The notes under the pieces: generated by a model
The model's database searches: none
Told to the model about the DNA's origin: nothing
Seen by the model: the letters and a program-made list of their open reading frames with translations, nothing else
Part shown: positions 60,064-64,000 of the stretch, piece after piece
Numbering within the stretch: the first letter of the stretch is position 1
Layout: every line of letters starts with the position of its first letter
Program-made: the position numbers and the translations under genes
Origin: Hibiscus mutabilis
Lineage: Eukaryota; Streptophyta; Magnoliopsida; Malvales; Malvaceae
Reading direction: 5' to 3'
Assembly (NCBI GenBank): GCA_019671005.1
Contig: CM033723.1
Coordinates: 15,019,254-15,083,253 of the forward strand
Length of the DNA: 64,000 nt

Positions 60064-60457
60064 GTCCTCGTTTGCATTTTATTTTTCGTTATTTTTATAT
60101 TTCTTTAATGCATGCATTGAGGACAATGCCTCACTCGAGTTTGGGGGGATTGTTATTAGTAGTTACCATGTTTAGTTGCATTCATCTTAAGTATTGCATT
60201 TAGGATACATAAATTGCTTGCCATGCCTTTAGTTGGAACAAGAATTGCCTAGATTTGATGAATATCCGATGATGACTTTGCCAATGCACTTAATTGGTAG
60301 AATTTTTATTCTAGGATAACCATGGAAAAACTTAGAATTTTACTATGATGCTAAATTTGATGAAACACTGGTATGGTTTGATTGATTTAAGGAATTCTAG
60401 TGAACTTGGGTTGATAATTAAACAAATTGGGGGATTAGAATAAAAATTGGATAAATG

Positions 60458-60597
60458 CTAGAGGTGCCTGAAATTGGCTCTAGTATGTGATAAAAATTTG
60501 ATCGCTAGAGGTGCCCGAAACTGGCTCTAGTCGAATAAATTAATTAACTTGAGAAAACTAAAAACAAAACACTAGAGGTGCCCAAAACTGGCTCTAG
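60458..60597 (+). repeat. Three 26-bp hairpin repeats
   Basis: Units at 60458-60483, 60505-60530 and 60572-60597. Each is CTAGAG, a 14-base loop of the form gtgcccgaaactgg, then CTCTAG, so the arms pair perfectly. Spacers between units are unrelated. Confidence 0.88.
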
Positions 60598-60858
60598 TTA
60601 AAACATGTTAAAAGAACCCAATGAAGTAATTTGAAAACCTCTTGTTTGCATAGAATCCGAAAAATCAACTCTGCACACTCACAAGCATTATATTTTGATT
60701 CCGAGTAACTCCTAAGTTTTTCAAAAAATGAAAAGCCAATCATACTTTGTGCCCCGGTTCTGAGAATTGAAATCAAGTTCAAAGCTAAGTTTGTGAAAAT
60801 TGAAGCCTTGGCAGGTAATTATTAGTTTGCATTGCTTGAGGACAAGCAATAGTTCAAG

Positions 60859-60868
60859 TTTGGGGGTG
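60859..60868 (+). other. Athila-like polypurine tract
   Basis: 'tttgggggtg' directly before TGATAAG of the 3' LTR. Confidence 0.85.
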
Positions 60869-62395
60869 TGATAAGTGTTCAAAAGTACTGTTTTTCTTAC
60901 CATTTTTACTCATATTATTGTTCTACTTAGGCTCATATTAGTTACATAATTATTCATTCATGCATTAATCCATGTTTCCTTCCATCATTGAGCTTGATTG
61001 CATAACTTGGTAGTTTTTGTGGGAAAAGATACTGCTTTGGTGTGTTTTGTGTGTATGTGCAGGATCACTTGCCAAAGCAAGGCTAGAGCTAGTTTCCAGG
61101 GCAATGCATGAAGGAGATGCCGAGCTAGTTGCCAGGGCAATGCATGAAGTAGACGCCGAGCCAGTTGCCAGGGCAATTGTCGACAAAGAATAAGGTGACA
61201 TGGTAGTCGAAATTGATGACTAGACAAGCCCAAGATGACGTGGAGCAAAGCTAAATCCCAAAGGAGTTTGATTTCCATTAAGAGGTTAAAGAAGAATTAA
61301 ATTCCAAGAAGATAGGAGAAGTTCTAGAAGGAATATAATTATAATAAAGAATTATATTCTTTAAAGATAATTTAATTCCAACTTAACTTCCTCCTCAAAG
61401 AAGGACTTTGACCTAGCCCTATAAATAGATCACCAAGCCGTCAACTCCAAGGGAGAGAAGAGAGAATTTTTGACAAGCATCAAGGGCAAGGAGATTTCAA
61501 CAAGCTTCATCCATCCTTCATCTTTTTCTTTATAGTTCAATTAGGTTCATTCTAGGGATTCTTTATCTTGTGTTTCTTTGGAACCTAGCCATGAATTAAA
61601 TCTATTTGGCTAAGGCTATTGTGTCTTGTGGTTGTGAGAAACTATTGGATTTTGTTTAGGTAATAAGAGTTTGCACTTTTCTATTCAAGGTTTATTCATT
61701 CTTGGTTCTTATTCTTGTTTGCGAGTGAATTGGGAGAGGATCTCGTAACTTCATATATTTATCTAATATCGGGAGAGTTAGATTCAAGAAACGAATGAAT
61801 ATGATCTTTATTCAATCTATTGATGGTGAAGATTAATCCAGCTTAGGAATAAGTTAAGGATTTCAATGGCTAAGATGAGCGCAAGATTGGTTGTTGTTCA
61901 CCCTTGATTCACGCAGGGATGTATTATCAAGGCATGCACAAGTAGCTAGAGTTTCGACTTAGGGATAAGAAGAAACCATTGAAGAACGCTCTGCCGAACC
62001 TTGAAGGTTGCTGCTCAGACGCCCAAGTAGTTGCCCAACTAGTCGCCCAGGCAACCATCGATTAGTTGCCAAGGCAACCCCGTTGTGCAAGTTGCCACGG
62101 CAACTGAGTTACCCTTGCACTCTTTTACCAAGACGATCCAATCGGTTATCACACCTCAACTCATGATAACCTGGCCTATCTCTGTCATTTAATTACATCG
62201 CCTTTTACTTATTTGCTTTCTAGATTAGTTCTTAGTTAAAACTCCTATAATCTTCTACTTGTGTTTTCTTACTTTTTACAGTGCAAGAGACTATATTCTT
62301 GAAGTGGCGCCAATCCCCGCAGAGACGATATCTTTTATACTATAACTTGCGACGTGTACACTTGTACAATTGTGGAGCACTTATTACGCGCAACA
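60869..62395 (+). repeat. Athila-like 3' LTR
   Basis: 1527 bp, TGATAAG...AACA, followed by cctac (62396-62400). Carries the same TTGCCNNGGCAA units as the 5' LTR (61129, 61165, 62066 and 62092) and TATAAATA at 61420-61427. Confidence 0.93.
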
Positions 62396-62400
62396 CCTAC

Positions 62401-62646
62401 TTTTGTATGACAAGGTTTGGTTGACCCTTGCTTAATTGTCTCCGTAAAGAGAAAGTTGAGAATTGTTGGTAAGGGATGTTCTAATTAAGTCTCTAGTAAC
62501 TAGATGTTGTTCATCAAGGTGATTGAATTTGTGGAAGTTATGTGGTGTATGTGTAATCGAGGAAGTTGTTGGATGAAGGAAGGTTTGTATTGTTTTGTTC
62601 CCTTTATGTAAATTTTGAGGACGAAATTTCTTTAGAGGGGGAGAGT
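62401..62646 (+). other. 3' end of the interrupted gypsy-type element's interior
   Basis: Ends 'gaggacgaaatttctttag' and a polypurine tract 'agagggggagag' (62634-62645) directly before an LTR start at 62647. This is the usual end of gypsy interiors here (compare 31105-31134). Confidence 0.75.
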
Positions 62647-64000
62647 TGTAACACCCCAGAAAAATGGGCTAGAAGATTTAGGTGAATTTATCGGAATCGG
62701 GTTGGAATATTTGGTTAGGCTTTAGCTAATTAATAAATTTCGGAAAAATAATTTGGGTTGATTAAATTGGTTTCCGATAATTTATCTAATATTTTTAGAA
62801 ATATTTTAATGAGTTGTCAAGGGACGAAATTGAACTTGGGTAATTTTAAATGGGTTTGTTTAATATTAAATTAAATAGTGACTATTTTGCAAAAGGTTGT
62901 AAGATATTAATAATGACAATTTTGTTAAAAAGAGTTAAAGTTGCGTTTTTATTGGAATTGTTAAATTAAATAAAGAAATATCTTTCCCCCTTGTTTATAA
63001 CAAAAAGAAGTTGACGGTTATAATTTTCTAAAAGATGAGAAAGACACTTCTAAGTTTCTCTCATTTTCTTCCAAACAAAACTTGGGGGTTTCTTGATTCC
63101 TTAATTATTTATGTTTCAATTTCTTCATTTATTTCTAAACAATTGTGGATCAAGGATTTTGATTTCTACATCATCTTCACTATTTTTTCGTCAGAAATCA
63201 AGAGGGGAGTTCATATTCAAGTTTTTTTTTTTATCAAGCAAGGTGAGAAAATGTTCTTTAATGATTTTATACATGATTTTGATTCTTAATATATGATTTC
63301 TCGTGCTTTGGGATAATTAAAACGAATTTCTAATGGAATTATTGGATTTTAATGGATTTTCTCATAAAGCTTGATTAGATTATTGAAATCTAATGGTTTC
63401 TATGGAGTTTTAATGTTTTGTGCATGGGTAATAATAATCTAAAGTTGATTTTGTAATTTAATTTCCATAATTAATCTAATTGGTTAAATTTAGATTTGAG
63501 TTCTTGGAATGGAGTAATTGATAGAGTAGTTGATTTAATTATTGAATTATATATTAGTGTGCAGTGTTCGAAGAAATACACGTAAGGAATTAAAAAGGGG
63601 GATCGTATGTTCGGAACATGGGTAATAGGGTTGCTGCTATTTCCTTTTTAATTGTATGGGTTGTTGGTGTACTATATAAATAAAATAAAGAATAGAAAGG
63701 ATTTGAGAATGCTCCCAGCAGTAGCGTGCAAGTGAGGTTGAGGTGTGTTAAAATTGGAGTATTTTTAGGTGGCAAATGTGCGGTAATTGTTACTGTGATT
63801 TGCGTGGCTGCCTGCAAATTCATTTGGAATTTGCGATTTGCTTAGTGCGCTTGTTGCTCTGTTTCCTTTTCAAGTGCAGGGTTAGGAAGTAATGTTATGG
63901 GGTATTTTAATTAAGTGGTTACCTTGATGTGGTCCTATTGATTTTGATCCTCGCATTTTTTTATAGAGGTTGACGAATATTTGGATAATTTTCGGTTAGA
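62647..64000 (+). repeat. Gypsy-type 3' LTR (family E), runs off the window
   Basis: Starts TGTAACACCCC after the polypurine tract. AT-rich and non-coding, cut by the window end. ORFs at 63035-63296 and 63590-63823 are inside the LTR and show no family features. Confidence 0.75.

Larger units (their letters stand above)
60064..60868 (+). other. 3' untranslated region before the 3' LTR
   Basis: Holds a first purine tract 'gtttggggggatt' near 60138, three hairpin repeats (60458-60597) and the polypurine tract at 60859-60868. Short minus ORFs here are incidental. Confidence 0.7.
50666..62395 (+). mobile_element. Complete Athila-like Ty3/gypsy element, 11,730 bp
   Basis: All structural parts are present: LTRs of 1515 and 1527 bp, tRNA-Asp primer site, gag-pol with protease, RT, RNase H and integrase in gypsy order, a third ORF, a polypurine tract and a perfect 5-bp duplication. 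RT has FMDD and the protease DLGAS, both usual in Athila. Point stops inactivate every ORF. LTRs look close to identical apart from scattered substitutions and small indels. Confidence 0.95.

Overview
This window looks like AT-rich nuclear DNA from a flowering plant, probably a eudicot. It holds one multi-exon plant gene with GT-AG introns. Nearly everything else is nested plant retrotransposon sequence: Ty3/gypsy of the Athila and Del/Tekay-like groups, Ty1/copia, and a LINE-like ORF1 relic. I see no bacterial, organellar, rRNA, tRNA or CRISPR sequence. The exact plant family cannot be fixed from the sequence alone; the LTR style would suit a rosid, which is inference.

Layout, left to right. 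1-2866 is the 3' part of a long gypsy LTR lying against a minus-strand Athila-like relic (2867-7006: RT start, protease, gag, tRNA-Asp primer site, LTR). 7.0-8.8 kb holds two MITE-like elements; the second (8107-8551) has clear TIRs and an 8-bp target duplication. 8.8-10.85 kb is a frameshifted minus-strand RRM/DUF4283-like LINE ORF1-type gene. 11523-19540 is the only host gene: a 14-exon member of the raffinose synthase/alkaline alpha-galactosidase family. It is a pseudogene (in-frame TAG, two frameshifts). A 4290-bp Ty1/copia element sits inside one of its introns with a perfect 5-bp target duplication (cttac).

20.9-24.2 kb is a decayed Athila-like copy (LTR, perfect tRNA-Asp primer site, broken gag). 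From 24186 a gypsy LTR is split by a whole gypsy element (24754-35093) that has giant LTRs of about 3.9 kb around only 2.5 kb of decayed interior. 36.6-42.7 kb is another gypsy element (3.35-kb LTR, tRNA-Met primer site, gag-protease-RT) cut off inside RT. 42.7-46.6 kb is a patchwork of LTR pieces, including a duplicated Athila-like LTR and a minisatellite. 46.6-50.66 kb and 62.4-64.0 kb are LTRs and non-coding interior of gypsy-like elements. Into these a complete 11,730-bp Athila-like element (50666-62395) has inserted, with a perfect cctac duplication, paired LTRs, tRNA-Asp primer site, one-frame gag-pol, a third ORF and a polypurine tract.

The most interesting signals are at DNA level. 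(1) The complete Athila-like element carries a near-palindromic motif TTGCCNNGGCAA in its LTRs and again in three low-complexity spacer segments of its ORFs. (2) Several gypsy LTRs carry clusters of a different near-palindrome, GTATCGGTACG. (3) The Athila-like element has three 26-bp hairpin repeats before its polypurine tract, and two TATA-like boxes before its third ORF. No retrotransposon here looks able to make full proteins.
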